The position numbers and the translations under genes are program-made. A DNA stretch of 63,925 nt from an uncultured Oscillospiraceae bacterium (GTDB lineage: Bacteria; Bacillota; Clostridia; Oscillospirales; Oscillospiraceae): assembly GCA_910587255.1 (NCBI GenBank), contig CAJUKT010000045.1, forward strand, positions 1 through 63,925, read 5' to 3'. The notes beneath the pieces are model-generated. The model was not told the origin of the DNA. It made no database searches and saw nothing but the letters and a program-made list of their open reading frames with translations. This document shows, one piece after another, positions 40,964-48,629 of the stretch. Numbering within the stretch: position 1 is the stretch's first letter; every line of letters starts with the position of its first letter.

Positions 40964-41755
40964 TCAACCATTTGCGCCTGCCCAAAATTCCTCCATTACT
41001 CGATTAAATTCCTGCGGCACATCCATATTAACACAGTGTCCCGCATTTTCAAAAAGAACTACTTTACAATCGGGTTCACTGCTTTTCCATGCTTTTATTG
41101 CCTCCAATTCCATTGGGATATCAAATTTTCCGCATCCGATCAGCAAAGGGTAATTTCTTTGCCCGGTTTCATGCTTGTTTACCATAGTATTAAGCGTTGC
41201 CAAAAACATAAATGACTTTTTGGGAAAGCATATATTCATAGCATAAAAATCATTTTGAGCCTGTGAAGTATATGCAGAGATTTTCTTGTTTGCTTTTGCA
41301 AACCATTTAACCGAAAAAAGCGCCTTCAGCATCATCAGCGTCTGCTTTGCACCATTATCATGTTTCATTTTTGCGTCGAAATTATTGATGTCATACCCTC
41401 CAAAGCAAGCCAGTGAGCTTACTTTGTGTGGATAACGGTTAGCAAAATCCTGTGCTAAAACTGCGCCCAATGAAACACCGACAATATGCGTTTTATCAAT
41501 GCTTTCAGTTTCTAGAATGTCAAATATCCACTTTGACATCTTATCTACCGTATCGCCTTTTTGAGTATCCGTTGACTGTCCGTGACCAATGATATCAATA
41601 GCCAGAATGTTATATTTATTCTCAAAATACTCAAACTGCGCTTGGAACATATTGTGGTTGACGAAAGCGGCGTGGATAAACAATATCCATTCGGCTTGCC
41701 CGGCCCTGCTTACAAAATATGTTATTGGCGAATTGGCTAACTTTATTGGCGTCAT
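40964..41755 (-). CDS. Alpha/beta hydrolase
   Basis: The 263-residue protein has the nucleophile elbow GVSLGA, an oxyanion-hole region WILFIHAAFVNHNMF and a late-strand GHCVNMDVPQEFNRVM holding the catalytic His. The acid residue is probably in CGKFDIP. It lacks a signal peptide. Its base composition is clearly more AT-rich and its codon use different from neighbours (many AAA, ATT, TTT), so it was probably acquired. Its ATG overlaps the stop of a 20-codon reading frame (41752-41814) behind a strong promoter. Substrate unknown. Confidence 0.85.
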   Translation of the reverse strand: MTPIKLANSPITYFVSRAGQAEWILFIHAAFVNHNMFQAQFEYFENKYNILAIDIIGHGQSTDTQKGDTVDKMSKWIFDILETESIDKTHIVGVSLGAVLAQDFANRYPHKVSSLACFGGYDINNFDAKMKHDNGAKQTLMMLKALFSVKWFAKANKKISAYTSQAQNDFYAMNICFPKKSFMFLATLNTMVNKHETGQRNYPLLIGCGKFDIPMELEAIKAWKSSEPDCKVVLFENAGHCVNMDVPQEFNRVMEEFWAGANG

Positions 41756-41814
41756 TGTGTTTCGTCCCTCATCTCATCAAGAAGTTTTTGATACCACTCG
41801 ATCCTGTTGGTCAT
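41752..41814 (-). CDS. Twenty-residue leaderless coupling peptide before the hydrolase
   Basis: ATG at 41814 opens a 20-codon frame (MTNRIEWYQKLLDEMRDETQ) whose TGA overlaps the hydrolase ATG as ATGA. The ATG lies only 6 bases behind a perfect TATAAT, so the transcript should start on or next to it, without a Shine-Dalgarno. Either it is a leaderless coupling peptide or the remnant of a longer regulator. It is a prediction from arrangement; homology is not recognised. Confidence 0.5.
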   Translation of the reverse strand: MTNRIEWYQKLLDEMRDETQ

Positions 41815-41820
41815 ACTGCC

Positions 41821-41849
41821 ATTATATAGTCTCTTTTTGGCTGCGTCAA
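41821..41849 (-). promoter_or_regulatory. Promoter of the leader peptide-hydrolase unit
   Basis: TTGACG (41844-41849), 17 bases, TATAAT (41821-41826) on the minus strand. Confidence 0.85.
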
Positions 41850-42017
41850 TATCGCTTTGTCAAGCGGCATTGCGCTACACCGATGTGCGCGGGAGAATTT
41901 TATGTCCCCGCCGCCCTCTGCCACGACATAAATATTATAAGTAGAAGGTATGGCGCTCCATGCGGTTTGGCGGGGGGGAATGCCGAAGCCTGGAAGGATT
42001 TGCGCCTGCCTCTTATT

Positions 42018-42047
42018 TTGCGGCGGAAAAAGCCGAATTGGTATAAT
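42018..42047 (+). promoter_or_regulatory. Promoter of the DUF3829-like lipoprotein gene
   Basis: TTGCGG (42018-42023), 18 bases, TATAAT (42042-42047). Confidence 0.6.
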
Positions 42048-42125
42048 GTACCGGCGCTTTGGCGGAGAGACAGGATACCCTCGACTTCCGCCGGAGGAAA
42101 TGAATGATTAGGAGGAAAACGGATT

Positions 42126-43163
42126 ATGAAGAAAACAGAGAAGCTTCTGGCCCTGCTGCTGGTTCTGCTGCTGGCGTGTGCCGGGTGCTCCCCCTCTGAC
42201 CCGGGGGCGGAAAACTCGGACAAGGGAACTCCCTCCGCCAGCACTACCCCCAGTCAGGAGCCTTCGCCCACCCCAAGCGAGCCGGAGGAGTCCCTGGACC
42301 CGGAGCTGGTAGACAGGGTGAAGTATAACATCTACGTGGATATGAACAATAAGATCGTGGATGTGCTGGATACGCTGTACAGCTACTATGAGGTAGTGGA
42401 GTACGCGGATGAGTTCGCCCTTCGCTCCGACAGCGAGTATACGTACAAATATGATATCTCTCCCTATAACACCGACCTGCTGGAGGACGCAGAATATGTG
42501 GCTGGGCTGGAACCGGCCTTTGAACCGCTGGACGAGCTGACGCTGGAGATTATTGAGCCGCTGCGCATACTGATGGACACGTTCTCCGATATCTATTCCG
42601 ACTACAGCTATGCCGACGACCAGTATGCCCGGCCCAAGGAGTACCATAAGGCCATCCAGGCCAATGCGGCCATTTTTGAGGATCTGGCCTATGAGTACAT
42701 GGACGCCCTGGAAGCGGTAAGCATCCAGCGGGTGGAGGTGGAGGAAAAGCAGATGCAGGAGGATGGCCGCCTGCTCATCTACGGCTTCAGCCACGCGATC
42801 ACCGTGGTTAAAAAGGTCACTTCCGAGTGTTACAGCCAGGATATCTCCGACTACAACATTGAGGAGCTGAACCTGGAGCCCATCCGTCCGCTGTACCAGG
42901 AGCTGCTGGACACCATTGAGGCGTATAAGGCCGCCGCTGGGGATAACAACCAGCTGATGGAGGAGTCCATGAGCGCGGACAACGCCAACTATTATGCCAG
43001 CCAGATGGAGCGGATGGCGTCGGCCATTGAGTGGATGATCCGGCAGGTGGAGAGCGGCAATCCCATTGACGACCCGGGCCGGGAGTATCTGGGCGGGCTG
43101 ATTCACGTGGAAGAGGTGCTGAGCGACTGCATTGATTTGTATAACGACGCGATGGCGTCCTGA
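42126..43163 (+). CDS. DUF3829-like lipoprotein
   Basis: The 345-residue protein has a lipobox (LLLACAGC) and a low-complexity Ser/Thr/Pro linker (to about 57), then an all-helical acidic domain rich in Tyr and Asp. The domain pattern (YNIYVDMNNKIVDVLDTLYSYYE; EEVLSDCIDLYNDA) fits the DUF3829/YiiG-type lipoproteins. Function is unknown; it would sit on the outer face of the membrane. AGGAGGAAAACGGATT precedes the ATG. It is a single gene with its own promoter and terminator, directly upstream of the split sigma-K locus. Confidence 0.75.
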   Translation: MKKTEKLLALLLVLLLACAGCSPSDPGAENSDKGTPSASTTPSQEPSPTPSEPEESLDPELVDRVKYNIYVDMNNKIVDVLDTLYSYYEVVEYADEFALRSDSEYTYKYDISPYNTDLLEDAEYVAGLEPAFEPLDELTLEIIEPLRILMDTFSDIYSDYSYADDQYARPKEYHKAIQANAAIFEDLAYEYMDALEAVSIQRVEVEEKQMQEDGRLLIYGFSHAITVVKKVTSECYSQDISDYNIEELNLEPIRPLYQELLDTIEAYKAAAGDNNQLMEESMSADNANYYASQMERMASAIEWMIRQVESGNPIDDPGREYLGGLIHVEEVLSDCIDLYNDAMAS

Positions 43164-43175
43164 AACAGAGCCTGA

Positions 43176-43227
43176 AAATGTGCGGGGGTATTGGGGACAG
43201 TCCCAATACCCCCGCCCCCACATTTTT
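43176..43227 (+). terminator. Terminator of the lipoprotein gene
   Basis: AAATGTGCGGGGGTATTGGG pairs with CCCAATACCCCCGCCCCCAC and then ATTTTT. The long stem insulates the following sporulation gene. Confidence 0.9.
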
Positions 43228-43297
43228 CCATCACTGTTCCCCCCGCCATCGGAATATAGGTGCAATCCTCTGAAAGCACAGCGTATCGCCTCACTTT

Positions 43298-43327
43298 TAA
43301 TATGGACACGCCGCCGCTGCATACAGT
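43298..43327 (+). promoter_or_regulatory. Sigma-E-type promoter of the sigK 5' part
   Basis: TAATATG (43298-43304), 15 bases, CATACAGT (43320-43327) closely matches the mother-cell sigma-E pattern. It would start transcription just before the GGTGGAGGTGG ribosome site. ATGGACAC overlapping the -35 resembles a SpoIIID half site. In Bacillus sigK is transcribed by sigma-E with SpoIIID; the same is inferred here. Confidence 0.55.
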
Positions 43328-43346
43328 TTGGGTGGAGGTGGTGTCC

Positions 43347-43543
43347 ATGTGGACGGCATGGCTGTTATTAACACTGAATGGTCTGTTCTTCACCCTGCGC
43401 CTGGCGGGGAACACGGGCTCCTTTCCCCGGGCCCTCACTCGGGAGGAGGAACAGGATTGTCTGGACCGAATGGCACAGGGCGATGAAGATTCCAGGGATA
43501 TGCTCATTGAGCACAATCTGCGGTTGGTGGCGCATATTGTAAA
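43347..43543 (+). CDS. sigK: Pro-sigma-K, N-terminal part (split gene)
   Basis: Sixty-five codons plus the crossover bases encode the start of the late mother-cell sigma factor. A hydrophobic pro-sequence (MWTAWLLLTLNGLFFTLRLA) is followed by SFPRALTREEEQDCLDRMAQ and the sigma-70 region 2.1 motif MLIEHNLRLVAHIV. The frame then runs into the inserted element and ends at 43655 with unrelated residues. The C-terminal part lies at 48803-49297, same strand and frame phase. The pro-sequence implies activation by an intramembrane SpoIVFB protease. GGAGGTGG lies 7 bases before the ATG. The gene is non-functional until the 5.26-kb element is excised. Confidence 0.92.
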
Positions 43544-45171
43544 GAAGGAATACAGCGGAAGGAGGATTTTTCCCGGTCAAAAACGGCCCTCCACGGGCCG
43601 CCGGATTTCAGGTGGATATCCAGGTGAAGTTCCTCTTTGGTACTGCCTTTTTTGACCACGACCTTATCTAAAATCGTGGTGACAAGAGCGGAATTGATAC
43701 TGTTCGAAAAGGACAGCTCCTGTTCCAATGCGGCGCGGATCTCCTCCAGCTGCGCCGGCGTGCGCCGGTCTTTCTCCGCCTCAGCCCGGAGCGCGGCCCG
43801 CCTCCCCTCCAGGATGGTCATTTGCTCGTTAAAGCCGTCGTTACGCTGCTTGAACTCCGCCATGGAGATGACGCCCTCAATGCTCATCTCCAGCAGGCGG
43901 TCCTTTTTTGCCTGGATGGCGGACAATTCTTCCTCTATGTGCCGAATTTCCTGGGTGTAGTCATGTTCGTCGGGGACAGACTGGAGGACGGTCACCACTG
44001 CGTCGACGATGGCCTGTCTGTCCTGGGCCAGTTGGTCAAAAATGCCCGCCATCATCTGGTCCAATTCGGTAGTGTAGAGCTGCGGCGCGGAGCAAGCCGC
44101 CCGGCCCCGGTTCCGATATACCCGGCACTGCCAGACCTCCTTCTCCCCCGCCCTGCTTTTCAGCACCTGCCGGTGGAAGCTGGTTCCATGCTCCTCACAG
44201 ATGATCTTTCCGCTGTAGGGGTAGCGGTTGTGGAATTCTGCTCCGCTCTGATGGGCCATCATTTGTTTGCTGCGCCGCTTGTATAGGGCGTTGGCCCGGT
44301 CCCACAGCTCCTCCGGCACGATGGCGGGGATAGACGGGTCGGGGTACATCACCCACTCGCTCTCGTCCAGGAAAACCTTCCGCTTGCTGCGGTAGTCCAC
44401 CGTCTGAGACTTGTTGGCACAGTACCAGCCCTTGTATTTGGGATTGCATAGAATGTGCCGGATGGTCAGCACGTTGAAGGCGTTGCCCTTCCGGCTGGTG
44501 AAGCCCTCGTCATAAAGCGTCTGGGAGATGCGCCGTATGCCCATCTGCTGGTTGGCGTAGAGGTCGAAGATTCGCCGTACCACCTGGGCCTCTTCCTCGT
44601 TGATGGTCAGTACGCAGTCCTTCTTGTCGTACCCCCACAGCTTGTCATTGCCCAGCACATGGCCGTTCTTGATGGCCTGGCGGAAGCCAAATTTCAGCCG
44701 CTCGGACAGCTTGCGCACCTCGTCCTGGGCCACCCCGGCCATGACCACCAGGCGGAACTCGCTGTCGCTGTCCAAGGTGTTGATGTTATCGTTCTGGAAC
44801 AGCACCCCCACCCCATGCTCCAGCAGCTCCTGGGTATACCTGATGCTGTCCAGGGTGGAACGGGAAAAACGGGATATCTCCTTCGTGATGATGAAGTCAA
44901 AGCGCCCCGCTTTGGCGTCCGCTATCATCCGTAAGAAGCTATCCCGTTTTTTCGTGCTGGTTCCGCTGATGCCCTCGTCGACATACCCCGGCACAAAGGC
45001 CCAGCTCGGTTTGCTTTGGATCAATTCGGTATAATACTGCACCTGGTTTTCCAGACTGTTGATCTGCTCATCCTTGTCAGTAGACACCCTGGCGTAGAAG
45101 GTCACCCGCAGGGGGATATCGAAAATCGTCCTGCCATTGCGCAGCTCACTGCGTATTTTAAGGATATTCAC
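43504..45171 (-). CDS. spoIVCA: Large serine recombinase, SpoIVCA type
   Basis: The 555-residue protein has a resolvase domain with the catalytic serine in TFYARVST (Ser30), DFIITKEISRFSRSTLDSI and RLVVMAGVAQDEVRKLSERLKFG. A recombinase domain (LFDLYANQQMGIRRISQTLYDEG-like region) and a zinc ribbon with coiled coil follow. It should excise the element and join the sigK halves. It converges on sigK as in Bacillus skin. Its last 13 codons and stop lie beyond the crossover, in sigK sequence, so excision would change its C-terminus. GTG start behind AAAGGAGGCGG. The upstream small gene overlaps it by 14 bases. Confidence 0.92.
   Translation of the reverse strand: MNILKIRSELRNGRTIFDIPLRVTFYARVSTDKDEQINSLENQVQYYTELIQSKPSWAFVPGYVDEGISGTSTKKRDSFLRMIADAKAGRFDFIITKEISRFSRSTLDSIRYTQELLEHGVGVLFQNDNINTLDSDSEFRLVVMAGVAQDEVRKLSERLKFGFRQAIKNGHVLGNDKLWGYDKKDCVLTINEEEAQVVRRIFDLYANQQMGIRRISQTLYDEGFTSRKGNAFNVLTIRHILCNPKYKGWYCANKSQTVDYRSKRKVFLDESEWVMYPDPSIPAIVPEELWDRANALYKRRSKQMMAHQSGAEFHNRYPYSGKIICEEHGTSFHRQVLKSRAGEKEVWQCRVYRNRGRAACSAPQLYTTELDQMMAGIFDQLAQDRQAIVDAVVTVLQSVPDEHDYTQEIRHIEEELSAIQAKKDRLLEMSIEGVISMAEFKQRNDGFNEQMTILEGRRAALRAEAEKDRRTPAQLEEIRAALEQELSFSNSINSALVTTILDKVVVKKGSTKEELHLDIHLKSGGPWRAVFDREKSSFRCIPSLQYAPPTADCAQ
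43531..43565. other. attL of the sigK element
   Basis: Left junction. The sigK frame reads GTA AAG AAG before diverging. The arm AGCGGAAGG (43554-43562) is the partial inverted match (7 of 9) of CCTTTTGCT at the right end. Measured from both arms, the centre of symmetry falls on AA at 43542-43543 here and on AA at 48803-48804 there, ten bases from each arm. A two-base core is typical of serine recombinases. Confidence 0.7.
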
Positions 45172-45340
45172 ACTGCTCCGCCTCCTTTGGCCGGCACACA
45201 GGGTATCGGAACAGCGGCGGAACAGCTATCCCGGAATGTACCAAATCTACCGCGCTCAAATAGGTGGCTTTCGACAGAAGGCCGCGGTCATAAACTGTCC
45301 TCAAAAGGACGCTCAACAGCTCCCGCTGCGCGCTTTCCAA
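45158..45340 (-). CDS. Sixty-residue protein coupled to the recombinase (possible directionality factor)
   Basis: A TTG start preceded by GGAGGTGAT, a near-perfect ribosome site, opens a 60-codon frame overlapping the recombinase start by 14 bases. The sequence (MESAQRELLSVLLRTVYDRG, LLSKATYLSAVDLVHSG) is helical, soluble and ends in a Cys-containing tail. I do not recognise the family. Serine integrases need a small accessory protein to excise, and the C. difficile sigK element encodes one, so this position makes it a candidate; that is inference. Confidence 0.7.
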   Translation of the reverse strand: MESAQRELLSVLLRTVYDRGLLSKATYLSAVDLVHSGIAVPPLFRYPVCRPKEAEQCEYP

Positions 45341-45359
45341 GCTGCATCACCTCCGTTCA

Positions 45360-45387
45360 TGGATATGTTTTCAGAACAGAAAAATGC
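45360..45387 (-). promoter_or_regulatory. Possible sigma-E-type promoter of the recombinase operon
   Basis: On the minus strand GCATTTT (45381-45387), 13 bases, CATATCCA (45360-45367) resembles a sigma-E promoter; its -35 overlaps the preceding terminator. Fit is moderate. Confidence 0.3.
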
Positions 45388-45414
45388 CAGGCGGACCGGC
45401 CCCGCCTGGCATTT
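45382..45414 (-). terminator. Terminator of the thioredoxin/4Fe-4S operon
   Basis: ATGCCAGGCGG and CCGCCTGGCAT enclose GGGCCGGT and are followed by TTTTTCTG on the minus strand. Confidence 0.9.
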
Positions 45415-45429
45415 GACAAAAAATATTGC

Positions 45430-46278
45430 TTAACGCTCTGTGGCCCGTACCCCTTTTCCACAAAAATGCAGGCACTTCTGCGGGCAGGCATCCACGCATT
45501 TCCCGCACCGAATGCACTCCGGGGAGCGGGAGACTTCCTGCGCGGAGAGATCCACCGGGCAAGCCCGCTGGCAGGCCGAACAGGACACGCACCGCTCCTC
45601 TTCCCAATGAATCTGCACCAGACTGAACCGGTTAAACCAGCCGTAAATCGCCCCAAGGGGGCACAGGTATTGGCAAAAGGGCCGGTAGACCTTCACAGAC
45701 AGCAGCACAATGCCAATCAAGATTCCCAGCTTCCAGACGAACAGGCTGCCGGCCTGTCCTCGAAGGGCCTCGTTTGCGCCCAGCAAGGGGATCGCACCCA
45801 GCAGGGTGCCGGAGGGACACAGATATTTGCAAAACGCAGGGCTCTTCACATATCCCCCGAACAGGAACATGGAGCCGACGCACACCAGCAGGATCAGCAC
45901 CATGTACTTTCCATATTTCAGGATATGGTGAAAGGGCAGGCGCTTCTTCTTTTTGAAGATGGGTATCCTGTGCAAAAGGTCCTGCACCAGCCCGAAGGGG
46001 CACAGCCAGCCGCAGACGAAGCGGCCCAGCAGGCTCCCAAACAGGAAGAAAACCCCCAGCGCGGCGAAGGGGACCTGAAACCCCTGCTGGTTCAGCAGGG
46101 CCTGTAAGGCCCCGATGGGGCAGGCGGCTATCGCACCAGGGCAGGAGTAGCAGTTCAATCCTGGAACACAGGCGTATTTCAAGCTGCCTTGGTAGATTTT
46201 CCCCTCCAGGAAACCATACATATACCCGTTTGTCACAATGGTAAACAGCAGCTGTACCGTCAGCCGAAGTCGTTTCAT
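45430..46278 (-). CDS. NapH/CcoG-like 4Fe-4S membrane protein
   Basis: The 282-residue protein has four or five membrane helices. Cys-rich loops between them are VPGLNCYSCPGAIAACPIGA (first Cys is 37), CGWLCPFG, CKYLCPSG and CQYLCPLG. A C-terminal double ferredoxin motif completes it (CVSCSACQRACPVDL and CIRCGKCVDACPQKCLHFC). Such proteins pass electrons across the membrane, as NapH does from quinol. It follows the CD1871A-type peptide and the TlpA-like lipoprotein, so an extracytoplasmic thiol-redox pathway is likely. The ATG at 46278 is preferred over an upstream TTG. Confidence 0.88.
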   Translation of the reverse strand: MKRLRLTVQLLFTIVTNGYMYGFLEGKIYQGSLKYACVPGLNCYSCPGAIAACPIGALQALLNQQGFQVPFAALGVFFLFGSLLGRFVCGWLCPFGLVQDLLHRIPIFKKKKRLPFHHILKYGKYMVLILLVCVGSMFLFGGYVKSPAFCKYLCPSGTLLGAIPLLGANEALRGQAGSLFVWKLGILIGIVLLSVKVYRPFCQYLCPLGAIYGWFNRFSLVQIHWEEERCVSCSACQRACPVDLSAQEVSRSPECIRCGKCVDACPQKCLHFCGKGVRATER

Positions 46279-46282
46279 GGCA

Positions 46283-46435
46283 TCACCCGATCCCAATGCA
46301 CTCCAGGCAGATCATCACTGCCTTTTTCCATACCACAGCAAACTGACCCTGAAAAATGCCGATTGTCAGGAAAAACGCTCCGGCCAGGACCCCCCATACC
46401 CAGGCGCAGGGTTTACGATTCTTCCAGAAGTCCAT
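46283..46435 (-). CDS. CD1871A-family CxxC membrane peptide
   Basis: The 50-residue peptide has one membrane helix (WVWGVLAGAFFLTIGIFQG) and the family-defining end KAVMICLECIGIG with Cys43 and Cys46. The start is the ATG behind GGAGGAG, inside the last codons of the thioredoxin gene (23-base overlap). The 4Fe-4S protein gene begins 4 bases behind its stop. The three genes form a tight operon, a combination seen in other Clostridia. Its CxxC may relay electrons between the 4Fe-4S protein and the thioredoxin. Confidence 0.85.
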   Translation of the reverse strand: MDFWKNRKPCAWVWGVLAGAFFLTIGIFQGQFAVVWKKAVMICLECIGIG

Positions 46436-47012
46436 GGATGAGCTCCTCCCACTCCGATTTTTCTGCGGAGCCGACCACGCCGCCCAGGTACATCCCTTCG
46501 CCGTCAAAAAAGAACGTGGTGGGCACCCCGCTCACACTCCCCATAAACGCATTATTGATGGAGTCGTTTAAAAGCAGGTGGGGATAATTCGCCCCGGTCT
46601 GCTGAACCAGGCTTTCCACAAGGGCCTGGTCCTCTCCCTCCCGCACATCGCTGACAATGCCGATGATCTGGAACTCCGACCCGTCATATTCTGCCGCCAG
46701 CTCCCCCAGCCCCGGCATCTCCCGCAGACATGGATTGCAATAAGTAGCCCACACATTGACCATGGTGAGCTTAGATTGGGTGAATACGTCCTCCGAAACC
46801 GTGTTCCCCTCCAGATCAGTGCCCTCGAAGGTGACAAAGATAGCGGACGATTCCTCCTCGGAAGGGGTCTCCTCCTGGACAGGGGGGCTGCTTACCGTTC
46901 CCGCCCCGGGATCGGTCTCCACCGTCTTGTTATCGGTGCCCCCGGTGCAGCCGCTCAGCAAAAGCGCCGACAGCACCAACACCCCAAAAATCATTTGATA
47001 AAATTTTCTCAT
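46413..47012 (-). CDS. TlpA/ResA-like thioredoxin lipoprotein
   Basis: The 199-residue protein has a lipobox (LLLSGC, Cys22) and an acidic Ser/Pro linker. The thioredoxin fold has the active site WATYCNPC (Cys92, Cys95) and the cis-proline loop SGVPTTFFFD. It would reduce or isomerise disulfides outside the membrane. As first gene of the operon it is driven by the promoter at 47235. In Bacillus, thioredoxin-like SpoIVH/StoA acts in spore cortex synthesis, so a spore role is conceivable here but unproven. Confidence 0.92.
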   Translation of the reverse strand: MRKFYQMIFGVLVLSALLLSGCTGGTDNKTVETDPGAGTVSSPPVQEETPSEEESSAIFVTFEGTDLEGNTVSEDVFTQSKLTMVNVWATYCNPCLREMPGLGELAAEYDGSEFQIIGIVSDVREGEDQALVESLVQQTGANYPHLLLNDSINNAFMGSVSGVPTTFFFDGEGMYLGGVVGSAEKSEWEELIHGLLEES

Positions 47013-47354
47013 GTACAGCTACTTCCTTTGTCCAAAATTTATCGTCCCATGGGGATTCACGTATCCATCCGGCCCGCGATGATTTCATGGCCCCGCCGGG
47101 GGAAACATTCCAATACCGGCTATTAAGCCGCTGGAATCTCCGCCGATTGTCAGCTTTGACGTGGCTAGCGCTGGTCCTCCGCCATACGTCCACCAATTTT
47201 CAAACAAGCCCCAAGGGATTATCCCTATTTTAGAATTATATATCATTTGGCACGAATTATCAATAAGCTCTTTTTTAGCACAGCCTGAATCGCAATATCT
47301 GTCCCACCAGGAGGCTTTCCCCATATGCAGCACCCCTTGACATCGTACATGGCA
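47013..47354 (-). other. Upstream region of the thioredoxin operon
   Basis: The stretch holds the promoter at 47235-47263 and an untranslated leader of about 210 bases. TTTGAAAATTG near 47195-47206 with GGGGCTTG next to it, and GTATGGCGGAGGACC, recall pieces of the interspersed repeat at 22619; a decayed copy is possible. A frame of 82 codons here lacks a ribosome site and I do not call it. Confidence 0.5.
47235..47263 (-). promoter_or_regulatory. Sigma-A promoter of the thioredoxin/4Fe-4S operon
   Basis: TTGATA (47258-47263), 17 bases, TATAAT (47235-47240) on the minus strand. It implies vegetative expression of this part of the element. Confidence 0.8.
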
Positions 47355-48629
47355 TCACAGCACCTTTTGCACACTAAACATAGACTCCAACACGATAAAA
47401 TTCGTGAGGAAGAGGTTATTCAGATTCCAGAAGCTGACGCCGCCAAGGCCGTATTCGTTCACCAGGGCGTATTTAGCCTGGAGACTGCGGGCGTCCTCAA
47501 ACCAGACCTCGTGCTGCCTGCCATCTCCATCGTAGTAGTGGAAGAAGGGTGCCTGCGCTGTTTGGTCATATTGGATGCTTGCCTGCACCTGTCCGGCCAG
47601 CGTGACGGCGTCAATGTTGGACAGGGAGCGTGCCGCTGTGCCCTGCACAAAGGGCAGCGTCCAATCATAGCCGTAATTGGGCACGCCCATAAGAATGCGT
47701 CCCGCCGGTATAACCTGCGTGGCGTAATCCAGCACCTGGCGCACCTTATCAATGGGCGCCACCGCCATGGCCGGTCCGTATGTATAACCCCATTCATAGG
47801 TCATGAGGACAACGTAGTCCACAGTTTGGCCGTGGGCGGCATAGTCGTGGGCTGAGTACAAAAGTCCCTCCTGACTGTCTGAGAGCTTGGGCGCCAGGGC
47901 GGTCATCACAATATAACCCAGCTGATGCATCCGCTCCGTCAGACGGCGCAAGAATTGATTGTAGCTCTCCCGGTCAAACTGGTAAATATACTCAAAGTCC
48001 ACATTCACGCCGTACCAGCCGCCCTGCCGCAGCAATATCTCTACGTTTTCCAAAAAGGTGTCCTGTACGGCCTGATCAGTCAGAATGGCGTGGGCTATTT
48101 GGCTGGAAAATCTTCCCGTCTCCAGCAGGTTTGTGAGCGTTATAAGGTTTGCCGTGTTATGCCCGCCGGATAGTGCCAGGTTCAGGTTAAAGGTGGGCGT
48201 CAGGTTTCCAAATAGATCGGCGCGGTAGGAAAAGGGCGAGAGGAATGTCAGGTAGGGCAGTGTGGCGTTTAGCGTGCTGTCTGAGGCATCGGTTACGTAG
48301 CCGTTGACGGCGATCTCCCCCAGATGGTGAGTATCGGTTGGAATCATGATCGTCTGTCCAACGGAAATACGGTTGGGATTGGCAATCTGGGGATTCGCCG
48401 CAATGAGGCGCTGAAGGCTTACGCCATATCTGTGCGCAATGGAATACAGGGTATCGCCGCGGTTTACTGTGCGGCGGGTTCCACTGTTTGGGATTACAAG
48501 CGCCTGTCCCACTGACAGCACACTGGGGTTTTGCAGCTGGTTGGCAGAGATGATGTCATCCGTTGACGTGGAATATCGGCGAGCAATTTGATAAACGGTG
48601 TCGCCGCTTTTTACAATATACAGTTCCAA
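47355..48629 (-). CDS. LysM-GH18 spore cortex-lytic-type enzyme (SleL/YaaH family)
   Basis: The 424-residue protein has two LysM repeats (1-47, MELYIVKSGDTVYQIARRYS; 53-97, TVNRGDTLYSIAHRYGV). A glycoside hydrolase 18 barrel follows with GVNVDFEYI, giving Asp211 and catalytic Glu213, and VLMTYEWGYTYGPAMAVAP. There is no signal peptide, as in SleL/YaaH, which is placed in the spore coat by the mother cell and later degrades cortex muropeptides at germination. TTG start behind AGGAGG at 9 bases. Its presence inside the sigma-K intervening element is remarkable: a mother-cell spore gene sits on DNA that is excised in the mother cell. Confidence 0.9.
   Translation of the reverse strand: MELYIVKSGDTVYQIARRYSTSTDDIISANQLQNPSVLSVGQALVIPNSGTRRTVNRGDTLYSIAHRYGVSLQRLIAANPQIANPNRISVGQTIMIPTDTHHLGEIAVNGYVTDASDSTLNATLPYLTFLSPFSYRADLFGNLTPTFNLNLALSGGHNTANLITLTNLLETGRFSSQIAHAILTDQAVQDTFLENVEILLRQGGWYGVNVDFEYIYQFDRESYNQFLRRLTERMHQLGYIVMTALAPKLSDSQEGLLYSAHDYAAHGQTVDYVVLMTYEWGYTYGPAMAVAPIDKVRQVLDYATQVIPAGRILMGVPNYGYDWTLPFVQGTAARSLSNIDAVTLAGQVQASIQYDQTAQAPFFHYYDGDGRQHEVWFEDARSLQAKYALVNEYGLGGVSFWNLNNLFLTNFIVLESMFSVQKVL

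Larger units (their letters stand above)
41815..42125. other. Divergent intergenic region
   Basis: It contains the minus-strand promoter at 41821-41849 and the plus-strand promoter at 42018-42047. No gene of credible length is seen between them; the sequence moves from AT-rich at the hydrolase side to GC-rich at the lipoprotein side. Confidence 0.6.

Noticed and set aside
43544..43655. sigK 5' frame continuing to 43655 as a real protein end
   Set aside because: Residues after HIVKK are encoded by recombinase antisense DNA; it is readthrough into the inserted element.
47085..47333. 82-codon frame upstream of the thioredoxin operon
   Set aside because: It contains the operon promoter, lacks a ribosome site and shows no recognisable family.
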